Shown: piece by piece, positions 1 through 12,179 of the stretch | How the letters are laid out: each line of letters opens with the position of its first letter | How positions within the stretch are numbered: position 1 is the stretch's first letter | Assembly: GCF_003073045.1 (NCBI RefSeq) | Contig: NC_037602.1 | Location: 4,072,872-4,136,871, forward strand | Source: Pomacea canaliculata | Taxonomy: Eukaryota > Mollusca > Gastropoda > Architaenioglossa > Ampullariidae | DNA length: 64,000 nt | Direction of reading: 5' to 3' | The notes under the pieces: generated by a model | Told to the model about the DNA's origin: nothing | The model's database searches: none | The model's input: the letters and a program-made list of their open reading frames with translations, nothing else | Program-made: the position numbers and the translations under genes

Positions 1-12
1 TCTCTCCCCCAG

Positions 13-618
13 TCAGTATTTCCACGTGATTGGGTTGCGGTACTTCGGCGGCGGGGCCGACTTGCTGCGTCGGTAGCTGCTCCACATAAAGGAACGTCGC
101 CAACTGTTGTTGGTGTTGCTTGTGCCACCGCCGCCACCGCCCTCCGCGGACCGCCCTCCGCTACCGCCATCTCCCGTAGGGGCCAACTTCTTGACCGTCT
201 GGTCCTCACTGACCCATTCCGGATCTATGACGAAGAAGTCCTTGGAGGCGTTGTTGGCGCTGATGAAGAAGCCGCCGTCGTAGCTGTATGACGAGGAAGG
301 CCTCTCTAGGGATTTCTTGTCCCCCCGGCTGCTCTTCTCTGACGAAGTCGACCGCCCAGGCGACGACGAACAGGAGGAGGGCGGCGATCTGTAGACGACG
401 TTGGTGGAAAGGCGGTTGTAACGGGTGTCGACACCAGCTGCCCGTGTCTGCAGCATGTGGTCGTGCAGAGTTTGGGTGTTGGGACAGCTGCGCGACATGA
501 GGTTCGAGTCTCCAGCCCACGAGTGCGTCGTGCGGTTCCGCTTCAAGTAAGCGGCGGCGCGAGAAATAGGCATCTCCATGGTTACGAGCGTGCTGATTAT
601 GTCAAGCACTTCTTTCTG
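13..618 (-). CDS. C-terminal exon (or single-exon gene) of an unrecognised Ser/Gly-rich protein
   Basis: An open frame on the minus strand ends in TGA at 15-13 and is open back to 618, where an in-frame TAG lies within a plausible acceptor (TATAG/GCAG). It is therefore either a last coding exon or a 188-codon single-exon gene starting at the ATG at 579 (MEMPIS). The product is basic and low in complexity: a serine-rich middle (SSCSSSPGRSTSSEKSS), a short ordered-looking stretch (KDFFVIDPEWVSEDQTVKKL), a six-glycine run and a basic proline-containing end (RRSKSAPPPKYRNPITWKY). No signal peptide or membrane segment is visible. It could be a cytoplasmic tail. I do not recognise the family. Confidence 0.5.
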   Translation of the reverse strand, partial: QKEVLDIISTLVTMEMPISRAAAYLKRNRTTHSWAGDSNLMSRSCPNTQTLHDHMLQTRAAGVDTRYNRLSTNVVYRSPPSSCSSSPGRSTSSEKSSRGDKKSLERPSSSYSYDGGFFISANNASKDFFVIDPEWVSEDQTVKKLAPTGDGGSGGRSAEGGGGGGTSNTNNSWRRSFMWSSYRRSKSAPPPKYRNPITWKY

Positions 619-621
619 CCT

Positions 622-2968
622 ATACTTATATGCTCTCCTTTTTTGTCAGTGCTGCAGAGTCACTGAAGGGTCAGGTCTCTTGAAACCCAAAACTGATTGT
701 CTCTAAAAATTCGAGCTCACTCACGCGGGCGGTTGCTAGTGTATGTGTATGCGTGTGCGTGCCTTCATGTGTGTGTTTTTTTTTATTAACAAGTCTGTAA
801 AGATTTGAAACCAGGATGAACGAATTAACGCTCTTCAGGTCCTGACACTCAATAAAGAAGCACTAGTCTGCAGGGAACATGAACTGATTTTGCACGGAGC
901 TGGCCTGGAAGCAGGGGTCTGCTGGCAAGATTATTCGATTTCGCGCGTGCAAACTCCGCTTCCTTCACGTCCAGGCCGACACAATCGATCTCCACTCAGC
1001 TCCAGGGAAAGACCTAGGGTTGGGGAAATAAAAGGCCAGGTGTTCTGGAAGACCATACCCTCTCAGCGACATCTGGAAAAGGGAGTTAACTGACCCTGCA
1101 CCTGAAACAGAGATACCCCGCGGTTTAGTCTGTTTACAGCTGTTGTGCTCGTACAATTCATGTTTACAGGCAGCGCTTTAAAAATAATATACTGATTTTA
1201 TCTGTTTCATATGTTTGTTTCGCATTCATGTCCACTAAATAAAATTAGCGTTTACTAAACTAGACTTTAACTCAATAAAAATAACGATTATTATGAAAGG
1301 CCTATATACTTCATAAACTACGCCATAGACCTCATCTAAAAATGAATTTTGCATTGGTGCCTTGCTACCCCTATCTTTTTCTCGCTTCTTTCATACATTC
1401 TATATAGCATAGTGAAAGAAGGAATGCTTGTTGCAAGTAAAGAAAAATTAACGTGCTGCGGCAAGAAAATGGCAATGGCAGACATATTTAATCTCACAGT
1501 AACATCTGCATCTTAGCTACCCAACCACTTTTGTCCAAACCAACTAACACAGTTATGTTTTAACTAATCCATCTTCATCTGCAGCCTTCACCATTGATCT
1601 GCCTGTGATTCACCATCCCTCTCGTACACTTTTAGTAGTTGACTGCCATAATGCTCCGCGTGATCATTAAGTACAAGCCATTATTATCAAAATGTTGCAA
1701 AATGCTTTGAAAAATCTGTTGTCTTGGCACACGAGTAACACAATATGATTCAGCATGAGCATGAAAGAAGATGGGGAGAAAAATCATTCAAGTTTTTGCA
1801 TCAAACGTTGTAACTCAAGAGCAAACCATTGTCAGCGTACACCTGGTGACCGTCAGCTGCAGTGTCACGTGACAGAGACAGTAACACCGCGGGGCCCGTT
1901 AATCCCCTCATTAATCCTCATGCGTACTGCTAATAAGAAGAGATCCTTGACCTTTGATCATTAATCGATTCTACCATTGGCTTCACATCAGGGGTAAGTG
2001 ATCGATATTCAAAATAGCATTAGGTCGTTAGACATTGAAGACAGTGGTGAGGAGAGAGAGATGCGTAGTGTGGGTCTGGGAAGCAACGGTCGCCGCCGGC
2101 AACTCGCAGAGGGCGAAAAAAAAAACCTAATAAAATGCATCGCACGTGCTACAGCGCGCATGCAGCCGCAGGCTGGAATCAATCGATAAACACACACAGA
2201 GCTGTGAGTCCTGCCATCCTACAGTCGCCTTGAACAAGTTTATATCGTGGTTGACCAAACGCTCTGCTCGCACTTTAGTCTCGGTGGGCCAGAGGGCAGC
2301 TTACGCAATACATTTTTTATTAAATATCCTACGAAAATATCTTAAGTGATTAGCTATCTTTGATTTATCTATCGTCTGACTGACTTATCTATCTTACATA
2401 AGTACTCTTGTAACTGATTTAGGCCGCTCCAGTGAAAACTACTCCATAGAGACCTACTTTCTCCAGGGATTTTGTAGCTTTGCAATGCCTGAGACCTAAT
2501 TTCACATGCACTAAATCATTATGACATGGCCTTGTACTATTTCTGGATTTTTCCTGATTCTAGTCTCTATAATTTGTTGTTATTTCATTTTACAGCATTG
2601 TTCATTTTATGACAAAGAAACCTTTTTTCCTTTGGATATAAATGGACTATTCTACTTATTTCTAAAAAATTGAATAAACAACTAAACTGCAAATAACCAC
2701 ATTCACAAACCCTTTGTCAGAATCATATCATCGTGTGTGATAATGATTCAAACGCTAGAATGCAAACACATAACAGAGTTATATCTAACTGCGCCAAACA
2801 TACTTGGCCGACATCAGGCTCTATAGCCCTTTATGCTGATTAACATCATGTACGATGTCTCGCTGCTGTAAACCTACCTTTCTATTCGTCCTTTTCTTGC
2901 AAACTTCCTTTCCTCAAATCTGTCCTCGTCAGTCTGTAGACGCCTCACGCAAAATGGCTTGAAATATT
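622..2968. other. Non-coding stretch, nothing recognised
   Basis: AT-rich sequence with short open frames only. None has convincing composition, splice signals or family resemblance. I see no RNA gene or repeat that I can name. Confidence 0.4.
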
Positions 2969-3256
2969 TTAGTCCGCAGTGTCTGCTAAACGTTGATAAT
3001 TATTTCGTCGTCTCTCGTCCGCTATCGCCTGATGTATCCGCCATCTTGTTCCAGCCTCTGTGTCGGTTTCTGGCAGATCGATATTCTCCAACAGGCAAAT
3101 GTGAGGTTCGATAACATGAGGGTCTGCTGCGCATGCGTTATCTGTGTGAGCGCCGACATCGACCAGCTTTCCTAGGGGAAGTAACTTGTCGACAACGTCG
3201 CGTTGTCTTTTCTTAAGTTCTTTCCTTGCATTGCTTTCATGCCTAACATCAACCAA
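2969..3256 (-). CDS. Unassigned 95-codon open frame with coding-like composition
   Basis: This minus-strand open frame has a balanced, charged amino-acid composition, unlike the low-complexity shadows around it. Pieces include RKELKKRQRDVVDKLLPLGK, PHVIEPHICLLENIDLPETD and WRIHQAIADERRRNNYQRL. It begins with a TTG rather than an ATG, so if real it is more likely an internal exon or a gene relic than a complete small gene. No domain is recognised, there is no partner exon I can place, and no membrane or signal segment is visible. Chance remains possible. Confidence 0.25.
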   Translation of the reverse strand: MVDVRHESNARKELKKRQRDVVDKLLPLGKLVDVGAHTDNACAADPHVIEPHICLLENIDLPETDTEAGTRWRIHQAIADERRRNNYQRLADTAD

Positions 3257-6200
3257 AAAAATATTGTTTTAAATTTGTAGTATATTAGGTTTCGGCATCA
3301 AAACCTATAATAATAATAATGCATAATTACGCTTATGAAGGAGCTTGCTTTCAACTCTTGACACAAGCAGGAGACATGGACAGCATAGGAAGGATGGAAG
3401 GAGAAACAACCGTGCAGACAAAGGATGAACAACTGTTGGTTAGTTGGTCAGTTGCGCAGGTAAAAATGCTTCCGTTTAAAGGTGATATTGCATTATAATT
3501 GGAGAGGAAAGGGAAAGGAATCCGAAGGGAAAAACCTTGATAACCAGACGAAATTTGAACCCGTTGCCTTCCCTTCCTCTCTCTCTCTGCATTGACAAGC
3601 GAGTGTTGTATATTAACCACTTCACTATTGGACTCCCCTTTACAAGTAACTTAAACAAGTCGTTGATGATGAGTAACAGTACTTAGTGTCAGGCCATTTG
3701 TAACATTACATAAGCCTGTATGGCTACAAAAATTATAGGATGTTGGGGTTTGTTTCCTATTTCACGTAATCGTACACACCCTCTCCCCTCCGAAAAAAAA
3801 AAAATTAAGACACAACTACAATGCTTAACTGCAGCCCATACTCCATGACACATCGTCAACTGATGCAGGTCTAATTTGATTGATCACAAAATTTTGCTAG
3901 TACATTTGGAAGCCAGTAAACCCCAAAAGTACAGATATACAGCTCGTCTTACACTCTTACACTCTAGGGATCGTTATTGGCTCTTTGTCAATGATTGTGT
4001 GAATGAACTCTATGCTATCTGCTCAAAACAACTCAAGTGGTCCTAGCTATTTTCCGGTGAAGTTACTTTCTCGACCTATGCCCAGCTGCTTGCAATCGGG
4101 AAGAAGGAAGTCGATTAAGTATGACATGAATAAACACGTCGAGAATAAGAATAGAAAATGTGGAAAATGTCTGACAGAAAAAATCCTTAAAATAACTTGG
4201 TGTTGAAAGGAGAGACAGCTTTAATTATGGATGGGCCGATATATGAGCATTGTTTGTAGTTGGTTTCATGTTGCTCGTTACTGAGTCTGGTAGTCCTCTT
4301 GTAGCGGGCATGCGGTACACAATAAACATCATGTCAGAGGTCAGGAGCAAGCGACACTCTATTGAAATTATATCCAAAATATTGAATTTTTTTCCTTATG
4401 CTTTTTCGAGTTCATTCACTTGTGTGTGAAGGCAGGGGGAAAGCAATCAGAAAGCATTGCACTGATGCGTATTTCCCTGTTTTACGAATAAAAGGGGTTT
4501 TGTCAAGGCGAGCAATGTTTCCTCAATGCCCACCCCCCGACTCCACCACCTCCCAAAGCTTTAATGATCTTTCCCAGTTGACAGTCAAATGTTTTCTCTG
4601 TCATTGAGAGAGGTTTGATATCGCGGCTGGTTCGTCTCTCAGGCCAGTCCTGTAAAGAGGTAAAACGTTTTTCGTGTTTGTCGGACAATTTTCTGTAGCG
4701 TGTAAGTTTGTTCTAGTGAGTAGATGACACTTGATGGGAGGTCACAGGGCGGGGTCCACTCAGCCCAGGAAAAGGTCCAGCAGGCAAGCATGCTGCGTGC
4801 AGCACCATCCAGCAAAGCCACATTCTGCAGCGAGTGACAGTAATGGTGGCAGGAAAAAAACTTCGGTGATTACTGCATCTGCGCAGTAAGTTGTTGATTG
4901 AATACTTTGTGACTAGTCCCCCTCTCTCTGTCACAGTCTGTATTAGAGTATGCTAAAGTGTGTGAGTGTGAGCGTCTGTATGAGGTTGTCTTTCTTTTAC
5001 TCTGTTTCTATCTCAGTCTCATATGCTTTCTTTTCTCATTTGTTTAGGCTATTTGTTTATCCATTTATTGCTTCTCATTTAAGTTTTTCCTCCCTTATTT
5101 ATGTAATAATAATCATCATCATCACTTGATTTGTATACTGCGCACACAGGGAAGGGGAGAGAGTTCCTTTGTTTGCTGCATAGTAACTAAAAATCCTGTG
5201 ACCATATGTTGTTGTTCTGGCGACAGAATAAAAACAGGATATGGTCATTAGACAAAGATCGGAGTAGTTTGGCTGGAATGCAGGGTAAGAGAGGTTCAGA
5301 CAAATAGGGCAGGAGCGAACAAAATAATAAAAGCACAGCACGGACAGTTTCATGGATTAGAGAAGGGATAGGTAGTACAGAAAACGGAGAAGAGTGACAT
5401 GGTCTCGTGTCCTAGTGCTAAGCACATGACGGAGATATTTTTATTTTATTTTGCTGTTGTTCGCTCTTACTTACATGCATTGATGCATAACAGAATATTG
5501 TCTCACCGGCTTATTACTTATGGTCCGATTGGGCATCGCGTAGATCAATGATATAAAATGCATGAAAAGAAAGTTTGTTCTTTCTTTCTTTTGTGAGATG
5601 GGAGTATTGGGTATCTCTGAAAGCCATCGGCTGTCACATTTACCTAATCACCCCATTCAGTCATCAGCTGTCATCTATTGCTATACACTGGGAAATAATA
5701 TTGGAAAGTCCAGGATGTTCAAATGTCAGTTTAGTAAGGCGTGGACATCACATTCCTCACCCCCCTCAGTTAACAAAAGGCCACACATTGCAATATTCAA
5801 CAAACAATGCTTTTTAGTAAAGGTGACTGTCTGTCTCAGCTGCTATTTCCGTACTGAAGGCAAAAAAGCCTGCATGAGTTTAATATAAATATTAGCAGGT
5901 GCGTTGTTTTCTCATCCGAGATTTCTCTGGTTACCAAAATCAGTCAAGAAAAGTCATGTTTGTTTTTGCTTAGATTTCATAACTGCAGAAAGGTGACAGT
6001 GGATTTTGATGGTGATTTTGTTTGTTTTGTGCCTTTCTGGCGGAAGAAAGGGTATTTACTGTCTTTTCTAACCGTTTGTAAGTTAAGTTTATTTGTATCT
6101 AAAAGGAAGGCGCGAAAGGCACAGATAGAGATATAATGAGTAAAGGTGTTGCACCAGAAGCTAGCAAAGGCTCTTTAAGTGCTCTTTGTGTATATATATA

Positions 6201-6925
6201 TATACAGCCTCTATATTGGAGTATTTAATCCCTCGGCGTTTATCTTTCTTTCCAGTCTGAAGTCAGTGTAACGTAAAGGGTCACATCAAGTCGCAAGAAG
6301 AACAGACGACATGCACACCTGATTCAAACGTCCAGCACAGGTGAACAGGTGTGGCCTGAGTTGTCTGAGCTTTTATGAGTAGTGTGTGTGTGAGAGACAG
6401 AGAGAGGGGAAAATGGTTGGGGAGTAGGATCGATTTGATTGGTCATAGCCTCATAGGGATGTGATATTTGTGACTGGACAGACTTTCTCTTTTCTCATTT
6501 CTTAATTTTTCCTGCATGGTATCACTTGTTTCTTCACGGCTGTCAAGTTTTTCATATCTATCTTTGATATGAATAGCATACTCGTTTTGTTTTTTTTAGT
6601 TATTTTACGCGTATAAATGGAATGTAATCTCTCGCTATGGACTCAGAAACCCATTATTGTGTGAACAAACAAGGAAAATCCTAGATCATTTTGAGGAAAC
6701 CCACGCAATTATTCCCATTTGTCACTATATTGAGTCTGACAAAGACTATGGACAGAGGTCTTTCTCCTACCAAGCCCAACAACTTGCAATGGCTGACCAT
6801 CAACCTTCATCACTCGGATTCTTTACAACTTTTAAGTCCAAACATCTTTCAGAACGACTTCACTGTGACCCTGTCCTTTGTTTATGAGTGTTTGTTGTAG
6901 AAGTGAAAGTGTCTGTTATATGCGA
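3257..6925. other. Non-coding stretch with repeat-like DNA
   Basis: No convincing gene. Around 5101-5380 the sequence opens with an ATC-rich stretch and a TTGTATACTGCGC box, followed by G/A-rich DNA. This looks like dispersed repeat DNA, but I cannot assign a family. A short TA run lies near 6190-6205. The rest is ordinary AT-rich intergenic DNA. Confidence 0.35.
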
Positions 6926-6984
6926 ATATGGTAGTATATATTATACTATAATAGTATATACTATAAACAACTATACTACCATAT
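6926..6984. repeat. Perfect 13-bp inverted repeat (hairpin) upstream of the CALHM-like gene
   Basis: ATATGGTAGTATA at 6926-6938 is matched exactly by its reverse complement TATACTACCATAT at 6972-6984, around a 33-base loop of TA-rich sequence. The start codon of the next gene lies 40 bases downstream, so the hairpin sits in the putative promoter or 5' UTR. It could be a tiny MITE remnant, a cruciform or an mRNA hairpin. No flanking target duplication is obvious. Confidence 0.6.
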
Positions 6985-7023
6985 AATTCTCAATCATGGT
7001 CTACATGTGGTAGGCTTGAGACG

Positions 7024-9175
7024 ATGGACCGAGGTACCTTAAACAAACCCGTTGCTATGGTGACCTGGATGTTGTTATCATCGGGGAAGCTGCAGCTTGT
7101 GATCCTCTTCACTTTCATCGCCCTCATCGAACTCCTGCTCAGCGTGTCCATATTTGTCTGCCCTTGCGAGACGGAGCTAAAAAGGCTGTACGGGTTGTCG
7201 TTCTTGATCGTCCCAGCTGTGATGCTCTTCCTTGCTGGTGAGTCCATTGTCGTCGAAAGACGCAGAACCAAAATAACAATTTGTCTTTAAACGACACAAA
7301 CTGTGTGCAAAAAAAAAAAAGTATGCGACCTCTGTCTCCCCTGATGTGCTGGTGTAAATTCTGAGATTCTGAGGTTGTCGGAGAATATTTGGGTAGAAGG
7401 CAGAGAGACCAAAAAAGCCGTTAGAAGCACGTGACTATTCAGATTAAGCAAGAAAAAGAAGCGTGTTTCGTCAAAACTCACGTTCACCCTTGGTGTCTGG
7501 TCAAAAGGGATCTTTTCATGCCATTTTTTTTCAGACTTTCCTTGGAAGTTGGTCCAGCCTCGTCCTCCTGCTCGAATTCTTCTGTACATGTCACGGCGCC
7601 CTTTAGGTCTGGGACTAACGTGGTTCATAGTCGGACTGATTGAACGGAAGTAGGTTCAGAGTTCCTTCTTCGTTATCATCGTCAACATCATTGTTGCTTT
7701 TCTCTTAAATCATCCTCTCTGTCCTACAAATTCTGTATTGTTAATTGTGTTGCAGATTCGTGAGTTGCATGGTCAATGATTTCAATGAGGAATGTGAACA
7801 AGACAATCGAGTCACGTGGTTGCAGTTGGCTGGCCTGTACCTATGGCTAGCAGTTGTTATAACAATTATCAGTGAGTTCACTGACATAATCGGCATAAAA
7901 AACAAATACATACATAAACAGAACAAGGAAAGAAATAGCAAGGGTATAATTATTTAAATCTAAAAATAATGAAGTGAAACGGGAAGAACCGACAGAGAAA
8001 AACAATGAAGAAAGGAAAAATTAAAGTAAGGGCCAGCCAAGAATGAAGAGAGCCAAAACTAATTACGAAAAATGGGGGAGGGAAGTGAATGAAAAGAGCA
8101 AATAAATAAAATAAAGTAGTGATGTTACTGGGCTTATCTAGATGACTAGCCTTTTTCATTTCGTTATTCAGCCAAGGAGAGAGAAAAGAGAGGTATAAAA
8201 ATACTGAATGAGTGAAGGGGTTTTTGGATAGTTTTTTTATATTTTTTCTGCCAATCTTCTTGTAACAGTCTTACTGTTATGGCGACGGCGGAATGGAAAC
8301 TATGGAGACGGTGGGTCGATGGCGGAGCTGATAACAAAGTTTGAAATTAACGAGAGCATGGAAAAGGTAAATATTTTAGGTTTATTCAGGATTGAAAGAA
8401 CACCAGCAAATAAACGACAGGTAGACCTCGGACACAAGATCTCCTGGACGTTTGTGGTCACTTTAAACACGTGCAAACTTTAAACTGTGTGTCGACATTA
8501 AAGGCCCCTACGGTTCCAGATGATGATGATGATGATGATGATGATTTTTTTCTTTATAGGAGGCGTTGCAAAAAAGGATTCGCTATGGGTCCACGCGTGT
8601 TCCTTGTGAAGGTAATACATATACATTAACACATACGCACACGCACACACGCACATATATATATATACACACGCATACGCACGCACACACAGTCGCCTCC
8701 AAAGCAATCCAATTTCACACGTCAAAACCCCTTTCCTCTATACACGTACAAACAGATGTCACACATACAAGAGATATGCACACACACTGAGATAGTACAG
8801 ATAGACCTAACAAAGTACTGCACACATAAGCATACACAAAAGCACATTCACAAGCACAAGAGCACGATCGCTCGCTGAGTTAACGCCCTTTCCTTCCTGG
8901 GGTGCAGATGACGTCAGCCTGGCCGTGATGCAGGTCGTGCAGCCCGGATCAGCAGCCGCACGTACGAGGCGTTGGCGAGGGAGCAGCTGCTGCGCTGGTC
9001 CATCTTGTCACAGCTGCGTGACGACGACCTCCTGACCCTGGACGTGTCCTTGGCCCAGCGCTGTCTGCTGCGAGGTCTGCTGACCCAGCTGCGCCTGAAC
9101 CCTGACCTCGTACAGTGCATGCGTCAGAACAAGTCCCAGACCCCTCCGGGACTGGACCCCACGAACGTGGTGTAG
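7024..9175 (+). CDS. CALHM-family (calcium homeostasis modulator) large-pore channel, six exons
   Basis: Exons: 7024-7237, 7535-7649, 7756-7871, 8269-8366, 8560-8611 and 8943-9175 (TAG). All splice in phase and total 828 bases (275 codons plus stop). CALHM proteins form large-pore, voltage- and calcium-regulated plasma-membrane channels that pass ions and ATP. Visible features: TM1 about residues 23-43; the family's extracellular CPC motif (SIFVCPCET, Cys46 and Cys48); TM2 (LYGLSFLIVPAVMLFLA); TM3 (RRPLGLGLTWFIVGLIERK); a second cysteine pair (Cys114 and Cys123), giving the four-cysteine set typical of the family; TM4 (WLQLAGLYLWLAVVITIIS); then a soluble helical C-terminus. At about 275 residues it is slightly shorter than vertebrate CALHMs (about 310-350). 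The last acceptor (AG at 8941-8942) has a weak pyrimidine tract and was chosen because it alone keeps the frame. If it is wrong, the tail differs or carries an indel. Confidence 0.8.
8519..8545. repeat. (GAT)n microsatellite
   Basis: About nine GAT units end just before the acceptor of the fifth CALHM-like exon, inside the intron. Confidence 0.9.
8628..8692. repeat. (AC)n / (TA)n microsatellite
   Basis: Imperfect AC/GCAC repeats with an internal AT run, in the last intron of the CALHM-like gene. Confidence 0.85.
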
Positions 9176-9237
9176 AGTTTGCTTTGTGACCACCTATACA
9201 TACCCTGCAAGCTCATAAAGAACTCAACCTGATGTTT

Positions 9238-9306
9238 GGCTGTGATGTGGGACTGTGATGTGGGGCTGTGATGTGGGGCTGTGTGATGTGGGGCTGTGAT
9301 GTGGAT
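9238..9306. repeat. 13-bp minisatellite in the CALHM-like 3' flank
   Basis: About five tandem copies of a unit close to CTGTGATGTGGGG, starting some 60 bases after the stop codon and so probably within or next to the 3' UTR. One unit carries an extra GT. Confidence 0.85.
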
Positions 9307-10849
9307 GTTCTACTCGCTGGGGCACAGTCCCAAGTCGCCCTGTGCCTCCACGACTCCAGACATATCGTGTGGGGTTAGGTCACAGTTCGGGGATTTTCTA
9401 GGGTAGAATCACCCTAATAGTGGGATTACTCATACATCTAATGCGATAGACAAAAAATATAAAAGCGATGCTTCTAGCTAATTATTTTTTGTAAATATTA
9501 TTACAGTGTATACAGCTTAATATTAGAACTTCTGCTTCTGGTCCGGTTAAACAGTTGTTAGTTTTAGTCGTTATAGTTTTTAACCTTATGTGACAGGAGG
9601 TGGGACCCGTGCATGAGAGCAATAGGTCAGCATGCTGACTTAAGAAACAAATCAGAGGAAGGAAAGAGATTTGTGTGCACCTTCAAATTGTACAGATGTT
9701 CCAAGCCTGAGGTTGTTTGTTTTTCATTTCCCATTTCATTGACAATCTCCTGTTCCTGTTGGTGTACCTCGAGACGATTCTGTGATTAGCGATAGAATCG
9801 AAAATTTTATTTAAAAAAAATGCACGTTTAAAATAGTCGTGCTTCTTTTCATCTCTTAATAACTTAATGAGTAATCAGATTTTTTTTTTTAAGTATAAGT
9901 TTGCATTAGAAAAGCAGGGGAGATCACTTAACTCGTGACTCAAATTTCTGCCTTATTGTCTCCCTTACTCACAGTCTCCCTTGTTATTGATTTACATCTG
10001 AGAAAGAGCATGATGTTCTCTAAGAATATATTAAACGGCACAGGTGATTTAAAGACATCTGTGTCGACTGCTTCCTGCCCCAACTGATCCGCTGCAAATT
10101 TGTGGAATTGGTGAGATGATTTTTTTTTCACCTTCGTGCATTTCTTTCACACCCAGTGCACATGAAGGTTCTCTCAAAACCGCGATACCCATGGACACCT
10201 GAACTTGTGCTTTCCAAGTGTCAGAACTGATTGTTTCAATCTGAAATTAGCATTTTAATATCATTTTAATTATCTTGTGATAACTGTTGCTGTCTGCAAA
10301 AATTTTCTTAAAGGTCATAAGAAAGGTACTTTGAGACTAGTCAGCTTAATGTGTTTTCATGTCATGCTATATCTTGTCTTTATGTTTAATGTTATTTCTT
10401 TTTTAATATTTGGTTAGTGCAGTCTGACTTCCATTTGCTGCAATGCTGCGCGATATAAACACTATTAGCGCAAAATAAAATAACTTAATAATAAAATATA
10501 AAGACAGAAATTTAAAAATTGAACATTTCCAGAAATTTCGTGAGTGCGTGAGTGCGCATGACTGTGAGATGTGTGACGGGATTAGTTCTCCACAGGGAAA
10601 TGGCTTAAGTTGATCTTTTCTTTATCTTATCGCCAGGCACGAAAACTAATAAAACTAATTCTTCTCAAAACATTTAAAGTTATATTTGTGACTGTTTCTT
10701 ACACAACAGTATTTGTTTCCCCGATCTCTTCAAGTTCTCAAATAAGTTCTCCTGGAGCTCACGTGGCTCGTGGCTTTACTTCCAATGAAATTGTTTTCTG
10801 TGAGAAATAAAAACAATCTTTTGAAGCATTTCCTTTAGAATGCTTGTAG
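9307..10849. other. Non-coding stretch, nothing recognised
   Basis: AT-rich intergenic DNA. Open frames are short and biased. There is no family resemblance and no structured RNA that I can support. Confidence 0.4.
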
Positions 10850-11340
10850 ATCAGTTTTTCGGTTTCGGTAAACAAGGTACATGGCTCACTACCGTACTGC
10901 AGGATGGAAATGATGAGGGACTTGTACAGCGGTAAAGCTCATACTGTTGCTGTCCCATGTCCTGTTCAGATGCTGCTGTTGTGGTCCTGTTACCTGTGTC
11001 CCCTACACAGTTCTCATTATTGGTAAACATGGTGTACGGGTACTTCCAGCTGTGTACCTCCTGTGCAAGTCAGGTAGATGTCTGCATTTCCATACATGGT
11101 GGTGTTGACCATGACCCTGCTATAGGTCTGTATACGCATGCGCTGTCCGTCAGGATCCTGCCGCTTACTTTTGATACCCGGCATCTAGTCAGGGTCGTTT
11201 GCAGTGTTGAGAATACCACTAATGGATATACGGAGGTGTAGTGATTGTTGAGAGTTTCTCCCATGATACAGAACGACTTTAAACAACACCGGTGACACAA
11301 GTCAGTCCTGCGATAACCTCTATCTTCGGGACGAAATCTT
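10850..11340 (-). mobile_element. Decayed non-LTR retrotransposon (RTE-like LINE) reverse-transcriptase fragment
   Basis: Read on the minus strand, the segment around 10,860-10,945 encodes LPLYKSLIISILQYGSEP followed by LFTETEKL. This matches the end of the RT domain in RTE-like LINEs, which typically read LYKSLV.SILLYG.E.W.L..E.EK. Upstream on the same strand, weaker traces resemble earlier RT blocks: RVMVNTT, and a degraded LSPVLF-like patch near 11,265-11,300. Frames change repeatedly, so it is an old, dead 5'-truncated piece. Family assignment beyond RTE-like LINE is inference. Confidence 0.6.
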
Positions 11341-11699
11341 TCAGCTGATTGCTGAGTACTTAAACCCATCATGAATGGATATACGAGATTTTCATTGTCC
11401 TTAATTATGACCTGCTAAAGCAAGCAGCCAAAAAACAGGCCGGGTAAAATGAGCAGGGACAGAAGATCCTGTTGAGCCTGACTTAGTTTGTCTTTGTGAA
11501 GGGACACGATAGGTGTATCATGTAGCAAAGTTCAAAGCACTCAAAGTCAACCTTGAATACCACCGCTATTTATCGATTATATCGAACTGAGAGTAGGGTG
11601 CACGGTAAAGACCGTGTCAGGCGGAGAGTTTGAGTGGGTCGAAAGGTAATCCAGGTGTTCTGGGTTGAACTCGAGGACGGCAACCAAAAGGGCAAAATG

Positions 11700-12175
11700 T
11701 CTAATTTTGATCGTCAGGAGGGATACAGAATAGAAGTGTACCTATTGATTCTTTTGACTGGGAGAGTTTTAAGCAAGAGGTGTCTGAAAAGTTGGCAATA
11801 GCAACTGCTGACGACTGTTCTCTTCAAATGTGGAAGAGTCAGACCTATGAAGACCGTGCCAGACTCTTTCACGCAGGCTAATTTTTCGTTTTACTTTGCT
11901 TCTGTGAACCAATAACTAAAATTATTACCGCGGGCGACTGTGAAGACGACTTTGTCCGGAACTTCAAATCGCTCTTAGAATGTTTCAGTGAATATGAAAT
12001 GGTGTAGCTGGCAGACGACGTGCACGGTGAAAGACTGCACTCTGCCTCATCTTCCCGTCCCTCACTACGACGATGTTGTCATAGCACATCAACAAAAGAC
12101 TCTCAGTTCTTGGACAGTTATTGATCTTCAACTTTTGCCACAGCTTTGCAAAGCAGGAAAATTCCTTTTGTAATG
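11700..12175 (+). pseudogene. Coding-like debris of an unrecognised gene
   Basis: Several short plus-strand stretches look coding but lie in different frames. Around 11,735-11,881 one reads DSFDWESFKQEVSEKLAIA and continues to RARLFHAG before a stop. Around 11,930-12,007 another reads TAGDCEDDFVRNFKSLLECF. Around 12,020-12,173 a third reads HYDDVVIAHQQKTLSSWTVI and continues to a stop. They could be exons of one gene or a frameshifted relic. I could not place splice sites that join them and do not recognise the family. Confidence 0.25.
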
Positions 12176-12179
12176 CAAG

